This document shows, piece by piece, positions 9,345-18,904 of a DNA stretch of 64,000 nt (the stretch's first letter is position 1; each line of letters begins with the position of its first letter). The stretch covers positions 186,001 through 250,000 of the forward strand of contig NZ_VFSU01000034.1 of assembly GCF_006385875.1 (NCBI RefSeq), read 5' to 3'. This DNA comes from Sandaracinobacter neustonicus. Its GTDB lineage: Bacteria; Pseudomonadota; Alphaproteobacteria; Sphingomonadales; Sphingomonadaceae. Under the pieces are notes generated by a model. It had not been told where the DNA came from. It saw only the letters and a program-made list of their open reading frames with translations, and ran no database searches. The position numbers were made by a program, and so were the translations under genes.

Positions 9345-9455
9345 GCCGCACGGTCAGGCCCGCTGGCCGGTGTCCGAGCCAGCGTCGCCATCCTCCTCGG
9401 CCAGGCGCAAATGTTCGCGCTGAGCCTGATCGGCGAGTATCTGGGCCGGGCCTGA
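9345..9455 (+). pseudogene. Remnant of a GT2 (DPM1/GtrB-like) glycosyltransferase C-terminus
   Basis: A short plus-strand frame ends S-L-I-G-E-Y-L-G-R-A-stop after a hydrophobic stretch. GT2 polyprenyl-phosphate glycosyltransferases of the DPM1/GtrB type end in a membrane helix followed by G-E-Y-L-G-R. No catalytic domain, start codon or ribosome binding site is present, so this is at best the tail of a deleted gene. GtrA and GtrB work together, and a GtrA-like remnant lies 120 bases away on the other strand. The rest of 8940-9491 holds only the efflux promoter and a short repeat. Confidence 0.4.
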
Positions 9456-9456
9456 C

Positions 9457-9481
9457 TCCCCAAGCTCAGCCTGAGCGGGGG
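9457..9481. repeat. Short inverted repeat after the M20 peptidase gene
   Basis: GCTCAG-C-CTGAGC flanked by runs of C and G forms a hairpin just past the peptidase stop. The core resembles the CTTCGACAAGCTCAGGCTGAGCGG repeat at 2909-2932. It may act as a weak terminator, but no U-run follows. Confidence 0.5.
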
Positions 9482-9491
9482 AGGCGCGGTA

Positions 9492-10793
9492 TCAGCGCGC
9501 CTTTTCCTTCGAGATCCGGCTCATCAGGATCGCTGCGCGCTTGGCCTGCAGGGGGATGCTCGTCAGGTCGACGAACTCGCGGTCCGTATGGTAGCCGCCG
9601 CCTGCCACACCCAGCCCGGCGAGGCTGTCCAGATCGGCCGCCACGAAGCCCACATCGCCCGCGCCCCGGCGCAGTGGGTCCAGCTCGGGCATGGCGGGCA
9701 GGCCCAGATCGCCGTTCACCCCGTTCAACCGGGCCAGCAGCGCCCGATTGCCCTCGGTCGGGGCCATCGGCGGATAGGGATCGTTGAAGACCAGCTCGGA
9801 TTTGGTTTTCGCGCTGTTCTGGGCCGCGATGGCGATCATCTTCGCCTTCACCCGCTCGGTCTGCTCGTTGGACAGGCTGCGGAATTCGCCCACGGCGACG
9901 GCTGTCGGCGGAATGATGTTGGATTTGCCGGTCGCTGTCGCCCGCACGCCTTCGGCGTCCACATCCACCCGCTCGCCGCCCGCCAGCAGCCCCACATTGA
10001 AGGTCAGGCTCGGCTCCGGCAGTTCGGCGCGGAAGCGGGCGAGGATGCGGCTCATTTCGAACACCGCGCCATCGCCCATCCGTTCAGAGAAGATGCTGCT
10101 GCTGTGCCCGGTTTCGCCGCTGGTTTTCAGCGTCCATGTGTTGGAGGACCGCCGCGCGATCGAGCCCATGTCCTGCCCGTTCAGGCGCACCAGCCCTTCG
10201 AAATCCAGCGCCACGTCGGCGCGTTTGCCTTCCGCGATCAGGTCGCGCCGGGAAATGCTGCGCGGCTTGCCCGCCTCCTCCTCGTCCCCCGTCAGTGCGA
10301 CCACGATGTTCGCGTCCTTCAGCGTGCCCGCCGCCTTCATCGCCTTCAGCGCAGACAGCATCACCACCACGCCGCCCTTGTTGTCCGCCGCGCCCGGCCC
10401 CTTGCCCACAGTGCCTTCGCGGCTGAAGCGCTGGAACGGGCTGTCTGGCTCGAACACGGTATCCATATGGCCGATCAGCAGCATGCGCTTGGTGCCCGGC
10501 TTGCCCTTATGCTCCGCGAACAGATGCCCCGCGCGCTGCACTTCGCCTTGCGGAATCCAGCGCACCTTGAAGCCCAGCGCCTCCAGCTCGGGGCGCAGCA
10601 TCTCGGCCACCTTCGTCACGCCTTCGATATTGTTGGTGCCGCTGTTCTGGTTCACCATCCGCTCCAGCAGCGCCACATCGGCGTCGAAGGCGGCGTCCAC
10701 CGCCCCCACCATCTTCGTTTCCGCCGGAGACAAAGCGGCCAGCGCAGGCGTTGAGAGGATCAGGGCGGCGGAGAGGAGAGCGGTGCGGATCAT
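9492..10793 (-). CDS. Exported M20-family metallopeptidase
   Basis: A 433-residue zinc peptidase of the M20 family, closest in layout to the glutamate carboxypeptidase (CPG2) group. A signal peptide covers residues 1-19 (ends T-P-A-L-A-A), so the enzyme acts in the periplasm or outside. Metal-site motifs are visible: G-H-M-D-T-V near 108, D-N-K-G-G near 138 and G-D-E-E-E near 170, the last with the general-base glutamate. A dimerisation insert lies between the two halves of the catalytic domain. It has no close operon partner; the next gene upstream is divergent. The substrate is not known. Confidence 0.88.
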   Translation of the reverse strand: MIRTALLSAALILSTPALAALSPAETKMVGAVDAAFDADVALLERMVNQNSGTNNIEGVTKVAEMLRPELEALGFKVRWIPQGEVQRAGHLFAEHKGKPGTKRMLLIGHMDTVFEPDSPFQRFSREGTVGKGPGAADNKGGVVVMLSALKAMKAAGTLKDANIVVALTGDEEEAGKPRSISRRDLIAEGKRADVALDFEGLVRLNGQDMGSIARRSSNTWTLKTSGETGHSSSIFSERMGDGAVFEMSRILARFRAELPEPSLTFNVGLLAGGERVDVDAEGVRATATGKSNIIPPTAVAVGEFRSLSNEQTERVKAKMIAIAAQNSAKTKSELVFNDPYPPMAPTEGNRALLARLNGVNGDLGLPAMPELDPLRRGAGDVGFVAADLDSLAGLGVAGGGYHTDREFVDLTSIPLQAKRAAILMSRISKEKAR

Positions 10794-10885
10794 CCGGTTT
10801 TCCTACGGAAGCTCCCCCGCTATCGCAACGCCCTTCCGTCCGGCGACATGACATGCCATCAGGCGCGCCGAAACAAGAGGACGAT

Positions 10886-12049
10886 ATGGCCTTCATTGCA
10901 AAAATCCTGCTGCTGGGGTCCGGGGAACTGGGCCGCGAGTTCGTGATTTCCGCCAAGCGGCTGGGCGCTGAGGTGATCGCCTGCGACAGCTATGCGGGTG
11001 CCCCGGCCATGCAGGTGGCAGACGGCTTCGAAATCTTCTCCATGCTGGACGGAGAGGCGCTGAAGGCGGCCATCGCCAAACACAGCCCCGATTATGTGGT
11101 GCCCGAAATCGAGGCGATCCGCACAGAGGTTCTGGCCGAGCTGGAAGCCGCCGGGCAGAAGATCGTCCCCTCCGCCCGCGCCGCGGTGATGACGATGAAC
11201 CGCGACCGCATCCGCGAAGTCGCCGCCACCGAACTGGGCTTGCGCACCTCGCGCTATCGCTATGCCGAAAGCCTCGCCGAGGCCGAAGCCGCACTTGCCC
11301 ACACCGGCGTCCCCTGCGTGGTGAAACCGGTGATGTCCTCCAGCGGTAAAGGGCAAAGCACCGTGCATCAGGCGAAGGACATCGTCGCCGCATGGGACTA
11401 TGCCGTCGCCAACATGCGCGGAGACCGGGCGCGGGTGATCGTGGAGGAATTCATCGCCTTCGATTATGAAATCACCCTGCTCACCATCCGCCACAAGGAC
11501 GGTGTCAGCTTCTGCCCGCCCATCGGCCACCGGCAGGAACGCGGCGATTATCAGGAAAGCTGGCAGCCCACACCGATGTCCGCACAGGCGCTGGCAGACG
11601 CCGAAGCCATGGCGACAAAGGTGGTGGACAATCTGGGCGGCCACGGCCTGTTCGGGGTGGAATTCTTCGTCCGTGGCGAGGAGGTGATCTTCTCCGAACT
11701 CTCGCCCCGCCCGCATGACACGGGGATGGTGACGCTGATTTCGCAGAATTTCTCCGAATTCGATCTGCACGCCCGCGCCATTTTGGGCCTGCCGATACCG
11801 CCGGTGAAGCTGCTCGCTCCTGCCGCCTCCGCCGTGATCCTAGCAGAGCGGGAGTCCGCCGATTTCCGCTTCGAAGGTCTGGCAGACGCCCTCGCCACGC
11901 CGGGCGGCGAGGTGGATGTGCGCCTGTTCGGTAAGCCCACCACCCGCCCCTACCGCCGCATGGGCGTGGCGCTGGCGCAGGCCGACAGCGCGGATGCCGC
12001 CCGCGCGCTCGCCGCCAAGGCGGCCGCCGCCATCCGGATCGTCGGCTGA
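10886..12049 (+). CDS. purT: Formate-dependent phosphoribosylglycinamide formyltransferase (PurT)
   Basis: PurT makes formyl-GAR in purine synthesis from GAR, formate and ATP, without a folate donor. The start was placed at the ATG giving [11 protein letters not shown] because A-A-G-A-G-G lies 5 bases before it; upstream codons are unrelated. The 387-residue length is normal. Biotin-carboxylase-like ATP-grasp features are visible: an N-terminal G-S-G-E-L-G-R-E, the ATP loop S-S-S-G-K-G-Q-S near 150, and [10 protein letters not shown] with metal and substrate contacts. It overlaps purU by one base, so formate made by PurU would be available at once. Confidence 0.95.
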   Translation: MAFIAKILLLGSGELGREFVISAKRLGAEVIACDSYAGAPAMQVADGFEIFSMLDGEALKAAIAKHSPDYVVPEIEAIRTEVLAELEAAGQKIVPSARAAVMTMNRDRIREVAATELGLRTSRYRYAESLAEAEAALAHTGVPCVVKPVMSSSGKGQSTVHQAKDIVAAWDYAVANMRGDRARVIVEEFIAFDYEITLLTIRHKDGVSFCPPIGHRQERGDYQESWQPTPMSAQALADAEAMATKVVDNLGGHGLFGVEFFVRGEEVIFSELSPRPHDTGMVTLISQNFSEFDLHARAILGLPIPPVKLLAPAASAVILAERESADFRFEGLADALATPGGEVDVRLFGKPTTRPYRRMGVALAQADSADAARALAAKAAAAIRIVG

Positions 12050-12909
12050 TGCCGGGACGCCGCCACATCCTCGTCCTTTCCTGCGCGGATCAGCCGGGAA
12101 TCGTCGCCGCCGTCGCCGGGCATATCGCTGCCAGCGGTGGCAACATCACCGAATCCAGCCAGTTCAACGATCCCGACACGGATCGCTTCTTCCTGCGCAC
12201 CGTCTTCGAACTGGCCGCAAAGGCAGACGTCGCCCCCCTGCGCGACGGGTTCGACAGGCTGGCCGCCGCTTATGGCATGACCCTGCAACTGCGCGCGGCA
12301 GACATGCGCCCGCGCGTGCTCATCCTCGTCTCCAAATTCGATCATTGCCTCGTCGACCTGCTCTACCGCCAGCGCATCGGCGAACTGGACATGGAGGTGG
12401 CCGGAATCGCCTCCAACCATGATCTCACCGCACTCGGGAACCCGGATTTCGGCCAGATCCCCTTCCACCACCTCCCCGTCACCGCCGCCACAAAGGCCGC
12501 GCAGGAAGCACAACTGCTGCAACTGGTGGCAGACAGCCGCGCAGACCTCGTCGTCCTCGCCCGCTATATGCAGATCCTGTCAGACGATCTCGCCGCCGCC
12601 CTTTCCGGCCGCTGCATCAACATCCACCACAGCTTCCTGCCCAGCTTCAAGGGCGCGCGCCCCTATCATCAGGCGCATGATCGCGGCGTGAAACTGATCG
12701 GCGCCACCGCCCATTATGTCACAGCCGATCTGGATGAAGGCCCCATCATCGAACAGGATGTCGAACGCATCAGCCACGCCGACACCCCCGAAGACCTCGT
12801 CCGCAAAGGCCGCGACATCGAACGCCGCGTGCTGGCCCGCGCCGTGGCGCTGCACCTGGGCGGCCGGGTGCTGATGAACGGACGGCGGACGGTGGTGTTC
12901 CGGGATTAG
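12049..12909 (+). CDS. purU: Formyltetrahydrofolate deformylase (PurU)
   Basis: PurU hydrolyses 10-formyl-THF to THF and formate. An N-terminal ACT domain (residues 5-80, starting [10 protein letters not shown]) should sense glycine or methionine. The C-terminal formyltransferase-fold domain has [10 protein letters not shown] near 200 and the catalytic aspartate in D-E-G-P-I-I. Length (286) is typical. The ATG overlaps the purT TGA (TGATG), so translation is coupled. PurU is a known formate source for PurT. Confidence 0.95.
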   Translation: MPGRRHILVLSCADQPGIVAAVAGHIAASGGNITESSQFNDPDTDRFFLRTVFELAAKADVAPLRDGFDRLAAAYGMTLQLRAADMRPRVLILVSKFDHCLVDLLYRQRIGELDMEVAGIASNHDLTALGNPDFGQIPFHHLPVTAATKAAQEAQLLQLVADSRADLVVLARYMQILSDDLAAALSGRCINIHHSFLPSFKGARPYHQAHDRGVKLIGATAHYVTADLDEGPIIEQDVERISHADTPEDLVRKGRDIERRVLARAVALHLGGRVLMNGRRTVVFRD

Positions 12910-12939
12910 AGCGGGGGGGGCAACGGCTCTGCGTTAGGA

Positions 12940-13460
12940 ACTCCTGCCCCCCCGTTTTTTGCCTCCGGCGGGCAGGGAAATGATTTCCCTGCACCCTCTA
13001 CATTGGCGTTGTGGCCCCACTCCAACGCCGAGCGGGTGATCCGCTTTGATTGCCTGCGGCGCAACGCGGCTCTCTCCCCCTGCAAGGGGGAGAGTTGGAG
13101 AGGGGGTGTCACCGGTTGGCCTGATCCGCTGACATCACAGCAAGCGCAACGGAAGCGCCGCAGGCTATAACCGACTTCTATCCCCCCACATCGTCGCCCC
13201 GGACTTGATCCGGGGTCCAGCCGTTCTTCGGTGACGTTGGAGTAGAAAAGCGGGACCCCGGATCAAGTCCGGGGTGACGTGTGGAGAGGGGGGTGGGCAG
13301 GCTCCAAAGCGCCGCAGGCACTAAACTCCAATCTCGCGCCAAGCGGATGGCCCCCACCCCAACCCCTCCCCTAAAGGAGGAGGGGCTACGCAAAAGTCCG
13401 GGGGTGCGAGCGGCGTCACGCCCCTGCCGGGTTCCAAGGGCAGAGCCCTTGGCCTTGCCC
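12940..13460. repeat. Composite palindromic repeat, copy B
   Basis: This fills the space between the convergent purU and DUF2125 genes. The left 21-base palindrome is at 12972-12992 and the C/G hairpin at 13072-13094. Two 27-base arms at 13192-13218 and 13253-13279 are inverted copies of each other with one mismatch; each arm is itself a hairpin around CCCCGGA. The right half has drifted: a hairpin CCCCTCC...GGAGGGG lies near 13363-13386 and the right palindrome is gone, though the CCAAGGGC-AGA-GCCCTTGG hairpin remains near 13433-13452. No credible coding sequence is present. Confidence 0.85.
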
Positions 13461-13479
13461 TGCCAGCGCTGGTCCGCCG

Positions 13480-14463
13480 CTACCGCAAACGAGGGCAGGG
13501 CGGCTCCTGCCCGCGCACGGGGGGCAGCGGTTTGCTGGCGTCTCTGGGCGTGGCGGTGACTTCGCCGGGGAGGCGGCCGCTGATGGCGATTCGTTCGGGT
13601 TTGCGGGCGCGTTGTTCGATGGGGGCGGGTTCGCCTGCGATTGCTGCGCGGATGCTGGCGGGGCAGATGGTGTCGATCGTGCCGGCGATGGCGAGATAGC
13701 CGTCTCCGTCTGGCACCAGCGTGGCGGTGAGGCGGGCGACTTCGCCGGTTGAGTCGGACAGGGCGGCGGCGCGGATTTCCATGGTGCCGTCATCCGCCCA
13801 GCCTGCGTAGCTGGCCAGTGCCGCGCGGGCGGTGAAATCCGATTCGAAGCTGAGCGCCAGCGGCGCGCCATCCCCGAAGCGAACTTCTGTGCCGTTCAGC
13901 ACCAGTTGCGCCTGCGTGGGGAAGACAGGGCTGGCGGATGAGGGGGCGACAGCGACGGCTTCGGGGGCCGGGGTTTCGCGGAAATGGCCTTCCAGCGCCT
14001 TGGCGCGGACGGGCGAGGCGAACAGGCCGCTGGCGAGTTCAGGCTTGTCCCAGACGATGGATAGGCGGCCGATGCGCTTGCCCTCCAGCCGGAGCGAGGC
14101 CTGCGCGCCGGGGGCAACCACCCAGATTCGCGCGCCGTTCAGCGGTTTCAGCAGCAGCGTGGCGTTGGTGTCGCGCAGGGAGATCACCTGCCTGTCATTC
14201 TGCCATGGCACGCGGTTGACGATGGCTTCGGCGGCCTTGGCGCTGGCTGAGAGGGCTGTGTCTTCGAAGATCAGTTCGGCGGGCTGCATCCGCGCCTGCA
14301 GGCGATAGGGGAAGCCGCCGCCTTCGATCTTCGTGCCCGCTGGCAGCAGCTTTGACAGGTCCGATTCGAGCCGGGCTTCGTAGCCGCGCCACAGATAGGC
14401 CCAGATGGCGATGCCCAGCAGCAGCGGGATCAGCGTGGCCCACAGCGGAACGCGGCGCTTCAT
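13480..14463 (-). CDS. DUF2125 domain-containing protein
   Basis: A 327-residue protein with one N-terminal membrane helix (about 6-25) and a large periplasmic beta-rich region. The segment G-G-F-P-Y-R-L-Q-A-R near 50 and the pattern of L-R-L-E-G and D-G-T-M-E-I-R repeats fit DUF2125, an alphaproteobacterial family of unknown function. The C-terminus is proline-rich with two cysteines. Its ATG overlaps the plsC stop (ATGA), so it is the last gene of a three-gene operon with YdcF-like and PlsC-like proteins; a role in envelope upkeep is only inferred from that. Confidence 0.75.
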   Translation of the reverse strand: MKRRVPLWATLIPLLLGIAIWAYLWRGYEARLESDLSKLLPAGTKIEGGGFPYRLQARMQPAELIFEDTALSASAKAAEAIVNRVPWQNDRQVISLRDTNATLLLKPLNGARIWVVAPGAQASLRLEGKRIGRLSIVWDKPELASGLFASPVRAKALEGHFRETPAPEAVAVAPSSASPVFPTQAQLVLNGTEVRFGDGAPLALSFESDFTARAALASYAGWADDGTMEIRAAALSDSTGEVARLTATLVPDGDGYLAIAGTIDTICPASIRAAIAGEPAPIEQRARKPERIAISGRLPGEVTATPRDASKPLPPVRGQEPPCPRLR

Positions 14464-15161
14464 GCGCGGACCTCTGCGGTGAGCGGGTCCTGATTGATGG
14501 CGGCGTGCACGCGCGCCTCCATCTCCTCACGCGGGAGGTTGGCGGGGATATCGGGCAGGAAGCTGATGGTGATGGTGCCGGGGTGCTTCACGAAGCTGCG
14601 GGTCCACAGTTTGCCCGCATCATGGGCGATGGGGACGATGGGCACTTTCAGCCCGGAATAGATGCCGAACAGCCCGGCCTTCAGCGGTGGCGCGCTGCCT
14701 TGCGGCACCCGCGTGCCTTCGGGGAAGATGAACACGGGTCGCCCCTCGGCCGAGCGGGCGCGGGCCTGCCGGATCATGGATTTCAGCGCCGAGCCGGCCT
14801 TGTTACGCTCCACGAAAATGCTGCCGTGCCGGGCCGCCACCCAGCCCCACACCGGGATTTTCCGCAGTTCCGCCTTCATCACCACGGCCGGGTGGTGGAA
14901 CAGGTAGAGCGTGAGCAGGGTTTCATAGGCCGAGGTGTGTTTGGAGGCGGCGATCACGCTTTCGTTGGGGATGCGGCCGCGCACCTGCAGGCGGATGCCG
15001 AGGATGATGCGGCAGCAGCCCACATACCATGCCGCCCATATGTGCGCGCCGCGCCGAACTGCCTCTGCCGAAAGGGGGGCGGCGAGCATGATCGACGTCG
15101 CGATCAGCGCCGAGATCGGATAAAAAATGATGTGGAACAGGATCGAGCGGATGAACGCCAT
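14460..15161 (-). CDS. Lysophospholipid acyltransferase family protein (PlsC type)
   Basis: A 233-residue acyltransferase predicted to acylate lysophosphatidate at the sn-2 position in phospholipid synthesis. An N-terminal membrane helix (8-30) is followed by the catalytic domain. The HX4D motif reads K-H-T-S-A-Y-E-T, that is HX4E; glutamate in place of aspartate recurs in alphaproteobacterial members. The second motif F-P-E-G-T-R is intact near 145, and V-P-I-V-P-I-A-H is the last block. It overlaps the YdcF-like gene by one base upstream and the DUF2125 gene by four bases downstream. Confidence 0.9.
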   Translation of the reverse strand: MAFIRSILFHIIFYPISALIATSIMLAAPLSAEAVRRGAHIWAAWYVGCCRIILGIRLQVRGRIPNESVIAASKHTSAYETLLTLYLFHHPAVVMKAELRKIPVWGWVAARHGSIFVERNKAGSALKSMIRQARARSAEGRPVFIFPEGTRVPQGSAPPLKAGLFGIYSGLKVPIVPIAHDAGKLWTRSFVKHPGTITISFLPDIPANLPREEMEARVHAAINQDPLTAEVRA

Positions 15162-15769
15162 CAGACCGGCCTGACCCTGAGCAGCAGCCAGCTGGCCTGA
15201 AACTTGGTATATTCCACCAGCATCGACCAGAGCGGCAGACCGGCCTTCACGCCATCATTCACCACCTGCACGTCGGCCGGAAGCCGGGCGGCCAGTTCCG
15301 CGTGGGCGCGCGGCATATGATAGGCGGCGGTGACCAGCCGGATCGACTTGAAGCGGTTTCGGGCCACCCAATCGGAGACTTCGATGGCGTTGGTGCGGGT
15401 GCTGTCTGCCTTGAAGCCGAGATCGACCTTGCAGCTGGCCAGCTTTTCCGGGATGCCTGCCGCCTTTGCCAGTTCGGCGGGCTTCACACTGGGGTGCACG
15501 CCCGACACGAGCAGCCGTTCGGCGAGGCCTGCCTTCAGCACCTCTGCCCCGCGATCCAGCCGGCCGGGCCCGCCGGTGAGCACCACCACCCCTTCGGTGA
15601 CGGTGCCCGGCGCGGCCGGGCCGGGCAGCGAAAAGATGAACAGCACGAATCCGCCGATCCACAGCAGGGCGGCGAGCGCCAGCCCGCGCGCGAACCAGCC
15701 GAGCGCAGAGGGGCCGGTGGACCGGGATTGCCGCTTGCGGGCGGGGGCATTGGATTTGCTGGCGACCAT
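15161..15769 (-). CDS. YdcF family (DUF218) membrane protein
   Basis: About 202 residues from the chosen ATG (M-V-A-S-K-S-N); a longer frame to 15886 exists but would extend into the divergent promoter region. A basic N-terminus and one membrane helix (about 24-46) precede a DUF218 domain with V-V-L-T-G-G-P-G-R-L-D, S-G-V-H-P, D-S-T-R-T-N-A and V-T-A-A-Y-H-M-P-R. Family members such as ElyC and SanA are linked to peptidoglycan or envelope integrity; the reaction is unknown. It is the first gene of an operon with plsC-like and DUF2125 genes. Confidence 0.82.
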   Translation of the reverse strand: MVASKSNAPARKRQSRSTGPSALGWFARGLALAALLWIGGFVLFIFSLPGPAAPGTVTEGVVVLTGGPGRLDRGAEVLKAGLAERLLVSGVHPSVKPAELAKAAGIPEKLASCKVDLGFKADSTRTNAIEVSDWVARNRFKSIRLVTAAYHMPRAHAELAARLPADVQVVNDGVKAGLPLWSMLVEYTKFQASWLLLRVRPV

Positions 15770-15906
15770 TTGGCCGCAGACATAGCCGCGCCCGGCGGCG
15801 GCATGCAAACGCGGACTGCCGCGTTTCGGCTGGTCGGCATGCGTTTCGCGGGGTTTCCGCCGGTTAACCGCTTGTGCGGCGGGCAAGGTTCGTGGAAAAG
15901 GCGGCC

Positions 15907-16989
15907 ATGCAGTTGACCTGCCCTAATTGCGGGGCGCGCTATCGGATCGACGCCAGTGACTGGCCGATGGATGCGGGCCCCGATGAAGAGCCTGTGTTCC
16001 GGCCCCGTCGCGCGCGCTGCAAGGTGTGCCGGTCCGTCTGGTCTGCCGTGCCCGAAGAAGAAGTGCTGGAGCTGGACGATCCGCTTCCGCCGGACGAGGA
16101 GCATCCCCGGCTGGCCGATGCGGCCTGGCCCGCGGTGGGCGGCTGGCCCGAGCCGAGGCCGGTGATTCCGCCGCCCGCGCCGCAGCCCGATTTCAAGCCC
16201 GCGCTGGACCGGCCGCCACCGGTGTTCACGCCTTCGGGCTTCACCCCGCCCAAGGATCCCGCCGGGGCGATCTATGCCGCGCCGCCGCGCCCGGCGATCC
16301 ATTTCGAAAGCCCCCCCGTGCCGGTGCCGATGGGCGACCGGCCGCTGGTGCGGTCCCGCTTGCCGGGGCCGGGTGCTGGATTGTCTGTGTCGCTGCCGGA
16401 GGCTCTGCCTGAGCCGGAACTTGAATCGGCTCCGCCCGAGCCGGACGAGCCGGAGGCGTGGGACGAGGACGAGTATGAAGAGCCGCGCCGCCGTTGGCCG
16501 TGGGTGCTGGCACTGCTGCTGCTGATCGGCGCGGTGGCGCTGGCGCTGTTGTGGACCGGGCGGGTGCGGCCACAGGATTACGGGCTGCCGCCGTTCGACC
16601 CGACGGTGGTGGGCCTGCCCGGCGTGCAGGTGCCGAATGTGCGATTGCCGCAGGTGGATGTGCCCGATGTGAAGCTGCCGCGCACGCCGCCGCCGCCGCT
16701 GGCGCTGGAGGCTGCCGCCCTGCGCCGCGCCCTGCCCGGCGGGCGGACGGTGTGGGAAATCAGCGGCACGGTGCGCAACCCCACGGCGAAGGCGCAGGCT
16801 GTGCCGCCGGTGGAAATCCGCCTGCTGGATGCGGGTGGGCAGACGGTGGCGCGCTGGACGGTGAGGCCCGAGGCTGCCAGCGTGGCGGCAGGCGGCGCAG
16901 TGCGCTTCGAAACCAGCGCCATCGACCCGCCCGCAAGCGCGGTGAAGCTGAAGATGCTGCTGAAGCCCGGCGAGCTGGGGCGGCTCTGA
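15907..16989 (+). CDS. MJ0042-type zinc-ribbon membrane protein (DUF3426-like C-terminus)
   Basis: The ATG giving M-Q-L-T-C-P-N-C-G-A was chosen because family members begin with the zinc ribbon. The ribbon has C-P-N-C at 5-8 and C-K-V-C near 38-41, with R-S-V-W after it. A long proline- and acid-rich linker (about 50-195) follows, then one membrane helix (about 200-220), and a C-terminal domain with W-E-I-S-G-T-V-R-N-P that fits DUF3426, a likely FxLYD-like fold. Topology suggests a cytoplasmic ribbon and periplasmic C-terminus. The 360-residue length is normal. It is divergent from the YdcF operon. Function unknown. Confidence 0.8.
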   Translation: MQLTCPNCGARYRIDASDWPMDAGPDEEPVFRPRRARCKVCRSVWSAVPEEEVLELDDPLPPDEEHPRLADAAWPAVGGWPEPRPVIPPPAPQPDFKPALDRPPPVFTPSGFTPPKDPAGAIYAAPPRPAIHFESPPVPVPMGDRPLVRSRLPGPGAGLSVSLPEALPEPELESAPPEPDEPEAWDEDEYEEPRRRWPWVLALLLLIGAVALALLWTGRVRPQDYGLPPFDPTVVGLPGVQVPNVRLPQVDVPDVKLPRTPPPPLALEAAALRRALPGGRTVWEISGTVRNPTAKAQAVPPVEIRLLDAGGQTVARWTVRPEAASVAAGGAVRFETSAIDPPASAVKLKMLLKPGELGRL

Positions 16990-17133
16990 CCGGGCGGCAT
17001 TTGCAGCGATTGCATTGATCCCGCGCAAGCTTTCCGGGTTCAAAACCTATCTGCTTGTCGCAGGTTGCGGGGCGGGCGTTCCCCCGGCAAGGAGTTCGGG
17101 CCCAATTATGATGGACCTGAACGGAGAATCCCG

Positions 17134-18366
17134 ATGCACTTCGAATATTCCAAGCGAACGCAGGAGATGCTGGAGCGTGTGCGCGCCTTCATGGACGAGC
17201 ATATCTATCCGAACGAAGCCCGTTACGAGGAGGAATCCGGCGGACCTGACCGGTGGAAGATCATCGAAGTCATCGAGGAACTGAAGCCGAAAGCCAGGGC
17301 TGCCGGGCTGTGGAATATGTTCGTGCCGCCCACCCATGGCGGCACGCCGGTGCACCATTTCGAGTTCGAAGGCACGCCGCTGACGAACCTGGAATATGCG
17401 CCGATCGCGGAAGAGTTCGGCCGGGTCGGCTGGTCGTCCGAGGTGTTCAACTGCTCCGCGCCGGATACCGGCAACATGGAAGTGCTGGCGCGTTACGGCA
17501 ACCATGAGCAGCAGCAGCAGTGGCTGGTGCCGCTGTCGAAGGGTGAAATCCGCTCGGCCTTCCTGATGACGGAGCCTGCGGTGGCGTCGTCAGACGCGAC
17601 CAATATTGAAACCTCGATTCGCCGCGATGGCGACGAATATGTGATCAACGGCCGCAAATGGTGGTCGTCCGGCGTTGGGGATCCGCGCTGCAAGATCGCC
17701 ATCGTGATGGGGAAAACAGACACGTCTGCGCCCAAGCATATCCAGCAATCGCAGATTCTGATGCCGATGGATGCGCCGGGGATCACCAAGGTGCGACCGC
17801 TGCACGTGTTCGGCTACGATGATGCGCCGCACGGCCATTATGAGGTGCTGATGGAGAATGTGCGGGTGCCCGCCGCCAACATCATCTTCGGCGAAGGGCG
17901 CGGTTTCGAGATCGCGCAGGGGCGGCTCGGGCCGGGGCGCATCCACCACTGCATGCGCTCCATCGGCGCGGCGGAGCGGGCGCTGGAAAAGATGGTGAAG
18001 CGGCTGAAGAGCCGCGTGGCCTTCGGCCGACCGGTGGCCGATCAGGGCGTGTGGCATGAACGCATCGCCAATGCGCGGATCGACATCGAGCAGGCGCGGC
18101 TGTTGTGCCTGAAGGCCGCCTATATGATGGATACGGTGGGCAACAAGGAGGCCAAGGCGCTGATCGCGATGATCAAGGTGGTGGCGCCCAATGTCTCCAC
18201 CCGGGTGCTGGACATGGCTATACAGGCGCATGGCGGCGGCGGCGTGTGCCAGGATTATGGCCTTGCCTCCAGCTATGCCGGGCAGCGCACGCTGCGGCTG
18301 GCCGACGGGCCGGACGAAGTGCACCGCGTGACCATCGCCAAGGAAGAACTGAAAAGATACAACTGA
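17134..18366 (+). CDS. Acyl-CoA dehydrogenase family protein
   Basis: A 410-residue flavoenzyme that would oxidise an acyl-CoA to the 2,3-enoyl-CoA. The ATG at M-H-F-E-Y-S-K has GGAG about 8 bases upstream. Typical blocks are present: [13 protein letters not shown] (FAD and substrate loop) near 148, the middle beta domain with K-W-W-S-S-G, and the C-terminal helices with [12 protein letters not shown]. The [10 protein letters not shown] helix resembles the ACAD10/11-like branch, which often uses unusual substrates. It stands alone; substrate unknown. Confidence 0.88.
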   Translation: MHFEYSKRTQEMLERVRAFMDEHIYPNEARYEEESGGPDRWKIIEVIEELKPKARAAGLWNMFVPPTHGGTPVHHFEFEGTPLTNLEYAPIAEEFGRVGWSSEVFNCSAPDTGNMEVLARYGNHEQQQQWLVPLSKGEIRSAFLMTEPAVASSDATNIETSIRRDGDEYVINGRKWWSSGVGDPRCKIAIVMGKTDTSAPKHIQQSQILMPMDAPGITKVRPLHVFGYDDAPHGHYEVLMENVRVPAANIIFGEGRGFEIAQGRLGPGRIHHCMRSIGAAERALEKMVKRLKSRVAFGRPVADQGVWHERIANARIDIEQARLLCLKAAYMMDTVGNKEAKALIAMIKVVAPNVSTRVLDMAIQAHGGGGVCQDYGLASSYAGQRTLRLADGPDEVHRVTIAKEELKRYN

Positions 18367-18471
18367 GCCGGGTGAGGGCGGCACGTCCGCCCCTTCCTTG
18401 CGTTTCGGGCGGCCGCGTCTTATGTCGCGGCCGTTCCCATTTTCTGAATTGCGAGACTCTGCCCGGTGCTG

Positions 18472-18876
18472 ATGACCTTCCTTCTTGTTGTGCATGCCCT
18501 GCTGGCGCTGGCGCTGGTGGCGGTGATCCTGCTGCAGAAGTCTGAAGGCGGGGGCCTGACGGGGGGCGGCAGCGCGGGCGGGCTGGTGTCTGCGCGCGGC
18601 GCGGCCGATCTGCTCTCTCGCATGACCGCGATTCTGGCGACCCTGTTCATCGTCTCGTCTCTTGGGCTGGCGTGGCTGGCCGGGCACAGCAACCGGCCGC
18701 AGACGATTGACACCACGCTGGCGCGCGAAGCCGCGCCGGTTGGCCCGCTGGGTGCGCCCACGGCCCCGGCCTCTGGCGGCGCGCCGATTGCGCCTGCGCT
18801 GCCCACGCCCGGTGCCGGGTCTGGCGCGGCTGCGCCTGCCACACCGGCACCCGACGCACCGCCCGTCCAGAACTGA
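18472..18876 (+). CDS. secG: Preprotein translocase subunit SecG
   Basis: SecG is the small accessory subunit of the SecYEG export channel. It has two membrane helices (about 2-22 and 50-72) separated by Q-K-S-E-G-G-G-L-T-G-G-G, the family hallmark, and a proline- and alanine-rich tail common in alphaproteobacteria. The ATG was chosen over a GTG two codons upstream because it gives the family-like M-T-F-L-L-V-V-H start; either is possible. It directly precedes pyrG, a usual order, but tpiA, the usual upstream neighbour, is replaced here by an acyl-CoA dehydrogenase gene. Confidence 0.92.
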   Translation: MTFLLVVHALLALALVAVILLQKSEGGGLTGGGSAGGLVSARGAADLLSRMTAILATLFIVSSLGLAWLAGHSNRPQTIDTTLAREAAPVGPLGAPTAPASGGAPIAPALPTPGAGSGAAAPATPAPDAPPVQN

Positions 18877-18904
18877 CGGTTCCAATATTCTGTTGAAAAC
18901 CGCT

